Assembly: GCF_000003815.2 (NCBI RefSeq)
Contig: NC_049984.1
Location: 24,697,436-24,728,812 of the forward strand
Reading direction: 5' to 3'
Source of the DNA: Branchiostoma floridae
Taxonomy: Eukaryota; Chordata; Leptocardii; Amphioxiformes; Branchiostomatidae
DNA length: 31,377 bases
In this document: in pieces, positions 29,733 through 31,377 of the stretch
Layout: each line of letters begins with the position of its first letter
Numbering within the stretch: the first letter of the stretch is position 1
Position numbers and translations under genes: made by a program
Notes under the pieces: generated by a model
What the model was told of the DNA's origin: nothing
The model's database searches: none
The model's input: only the letters and a program-made list of their open reading frames with translations

Positions 29733-29800
29733 TATGAAGCGACCACCGCGAAAACCGCAAACATTAAACCACCGCGAAAGTTTCTGCAGTTACAGTAGCT
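29733..29800 (+). repeat. Hairpin repeat family D, copy 2 (fragment)
   Basis: GACCACCGCGAAAACCGCAA, then ACATTAAACCACCGCGAAAG and TTTCTGCAGTTACAGTA correspond to 25212-25275 in the same order. Only this half of the repeat is visible here. Confidence 0.7.
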
Positions 29801-29989
29801 CCTGTTGTTTGAATGCAGGAAGTAACTGCCACGTGTGGGTGAGAGGGTTAGGTCCCAAGTGCCGGAAAGTTCGACACATGGGTCTTCTTTCCTGTTCATG
29901 TCTTGATTATGCATTCTCTAATGAGGGACCTTGCCCTTCCAAGCCGCTAGACAACATACATGTATTTAGCTCATGTACTCAAACATCAT
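29801..29989. other. No recognised feature
   Basis: Short stretch between a repeat fragment and a LINE 3' end. A chance ORF (29734-30111) crosses it. Confidence 0.35.
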
Positions 29990-30230
29990 CATTGATATGC
30001 AAAGTCCACTCTCTATCTTATTTACTTTATTTATTGTTATGGATTTGCTTGTATTACCAGTATGTATTTCTTTGGTTTGTTGTATCATATTTTTATATTC
30101 GATGTATATAAGTTGATTTGGACCATTGTTTTATATATGCACACAGGGCGCATTGAAAACCGCCCCTAGTGGCGACATGTCGTACCTGGTTAACTAAATA
30201 AAATGAAAAATGAAAAATGAAAAGCGAAAT
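29990..30230 (+). mobile_element. Non-LTR element 3' end with AAATGAAA tail
   Basis: A T-rich stretch (about 30010-30115) is followed by GGGCGCATTGAAAACCGCCC, a stem, then CCTAGTGGCGACATG, GTACCTGGTTAACTAAATAAA, and three AATGAAAA-type repeats (30200-30222). A terminal hairpin, an AATAAA and a short tandem tail are how CR1-like elements end. The sequence is unlike the tails at 1667, 2072 and 23289, so it is a different family. No ORF remnant is recognised. Confidence 0.6.
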
Positions 30231-30391
30231 AGAACAGCAGGAACTACTTTCCTAATTAGCTTCAACCTTGACGTGACTTTGTCTTAGTTTTGTTTCCTAT
30301 TTAATGATTTGACTATCTTAAATATGTTGTCACCTTTGCATATCAAGTTATTGTGTTTCGTTTAATAAACTCCCTTCTTCAACCGATCTCT

Positions 30392-30519
30392 CTTAGCGTC
30401 CCTGGCAAAATATAGTGTATGCTACCTAAAACATCATACCGTTTCCAAACCATATCAATTTGCCGGAGTAACTGTTATTTGTCATATCTTATTACCTGGA
30501 TGTTTAACCTTCATCGACG
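30392..30519. repeat. Dispersed repeat family A, copy 2
   Basis: Same orientation and nearly the same length as 7845-7973. Shared blocks include ACCGTTTCCAAA, CTTATTACCT and CTTCATCGACG. It lies about 22.5 kb from the first copy. Confidence 0.7.
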
Positions 30520-30849
30520 CACTGCGCACATTAATATCGAATTTATCGTATAAAGGCTTCAACTAACTTTTGATATATACAATTTCACGACCGACCGTGC
30601 AATTATGATTCAGGTGAAATATCGGTGTTCAAATTGAAACTACACTATTATTATCACGGCCGATGTTGACATTTGGGAATTTCGTAAATCATAATAGGTC
30701 TTAGACAATGTACATGCATGAAAGTTATTCCTCATTTTACCATGGCGAAAACCATGGAACTCGCAACGAATGTCAAGGATGAAGAAACGGATTTTTACGC
30801 TTTTTGTGCTTCGCTGTCTTTTAAGTCATGCTCTTTTATATTATGCACG
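30520..30849. other. No recognised feature
   Basis: AT-rich sequence. A palindrome-like ACCATGGCGAAAACCATGG is near 30740. Confidence 0.4.
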
Positions 30850-30975
30850 ATACTCCAATTATAACGTCTGGCATGCGCAAATTCAATTTCAGGTCGTAGC
30901 TCGGTTGCAGCGCGATCGCCGTCTGGTTGAGGTGGTCGAGGATGCACAGAATTATTGCAACTCATGAAGACTTAA
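30850..30975 (+). repeat. Dispersed repeat family B, copy 2
   Basis: It contains GTCGTAGCTCGGTTGCAGCG, GATCGCCGTCTGGTTGAGG and AATTATTGCAACTC in the same order as the minus strand of 5950-5810. It overlaps the last codons of a chance ORF ending at 30967. Confidence 0.5.
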
Positions 30976-31254
30976 TTTCACGAATATAAGCATGTCAGAA
31001 GGTTACTTCTCAGGTGTGCATTGTCTGTTTTGTTCAAAGTGCCTTTGAGAAGAGAGACTAGTATTGCTGCAAAGTTTGGTAGTAAATTATGTCAGCCAAA
31101 GAAAAGAGTTTGAAAATAATCAAAATGACAGAAGTTGAAGAGGAGGGGGGAGGGAGTCCGTCGTAATATTGTACGCACGTTCTATTTATAATTAGTTTTA
31201 TTACATTTGGGGAAGCATTAACGTAACAGACTACTAAGTAAGGCAGTAAGGTTT

Positions 31255-31377
31255 GACAACTCACACCGGGAAGGACACGTTCTCTTTTGGATAAGTGTGA
31301 TGGGTTCTTTAACGTGCTTGGGGTGTGGCTCTCCTCAAACACGAGACTTCTATTTAACGTCCTCTCTGAGGGACGTC
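31255..31377 (-). mobile_element. SINE 3' body, same family as 2465; runs off the window
   Basis: The reverse complement begins at the window edge with GACGTCC, then GAGGACGTTAAATAGAAGTC, GAGGAGAGCC, AAGCACGTTAAAGAACCCAT, CACTTATCCAAAAGAGAACG and CCGGTGTGAGTTG. Each block has a counterpart in order at 2540-2660. The minus-strand ORF here (31342-31058) is a by-product. Confidence 0.65.

Overview
The window looks like an intergenic or intronic stretch of an invertebrate animal genome that is dense in repeats. A cephalochordate (amphioxus, Branchiostoma-like) is my best guess. It rests on AT-rich non-coding DNA, LINE 3' ends of a CR1/L2-like type ending in an AATAAAG-like motif plus a short tandem repeat, a tRNA-derived SINE with clear A and B boxes, many short hairpin DNA elements and frequent AACGTTA words. 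The species call is an inference. There is no operon and no rRNA, and I recognise no intact host protein-coding gene. Two assembly gaps (runs of N) are present, at 16249-16348 and 21698-21800.

Layout. 1-2700: two diverged copies of an unrecognised minus-strand coding-like segment (about 120-700, broken; 1749-2012, open), mixed with two LINE 3' ends placed tail to tail (about 1350-1667 and 2072-2458) and a SINE body (2465-2662). 2700-8900: mostly featureless, with a CpG-rich patch at 6600-6780 and members of two dispersed repeat families. 8955-9970: an ACGT-rich region with short inverted repeats, a 54-bp tandem duplication and a SINE head. 11240-14030: a compound tandem repeat in which a unit of about 0.9 kb recurs three times, separated by (AACC)n arrays, the largest about 470 bp. 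15876-20762: five hairpin-type (MITE-like) elements, one with a 9-10-bp target-site duplication, a second tRNA-like SINE promoter, a CCAAT-box trio, a possible terminal exon on the minus strand and a (GAAA)n tract.

20907-27697: the most interesting structure is a 6.8-kb inverted repeat. Each arm has a terminal module built on a 19-bp motif (three copies per arm), then an array of 64-bp monomers (about 25 in the left arm, about 18 in the right). A 108-bp inner inverted repeat with only four mismatches lies further in. Each monomer carries its own 8-9-bp inverted repeat. This matches the layout of foldback-type elements (Drosophila FB, sea-urchin TU), whose long inverted termini are made of tandem repeats. 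The core holds no transposase that I can see. It contains LINE debris arranged as a 3' part on the minus strand and a 5' part on the plus strand, the signature of a 5'-inverted (twin-primed) insertion.

27698-31377: mostly featureless, ending with a fragment of a hairpin repeat also found inside the foldback core, a third type of LINE 3' end, second copies of two dispersed repeats and a SINE tail running off the window edge. The parts do not form a pathway. They are layers of insertions, and their nesting gives a relative order of events.
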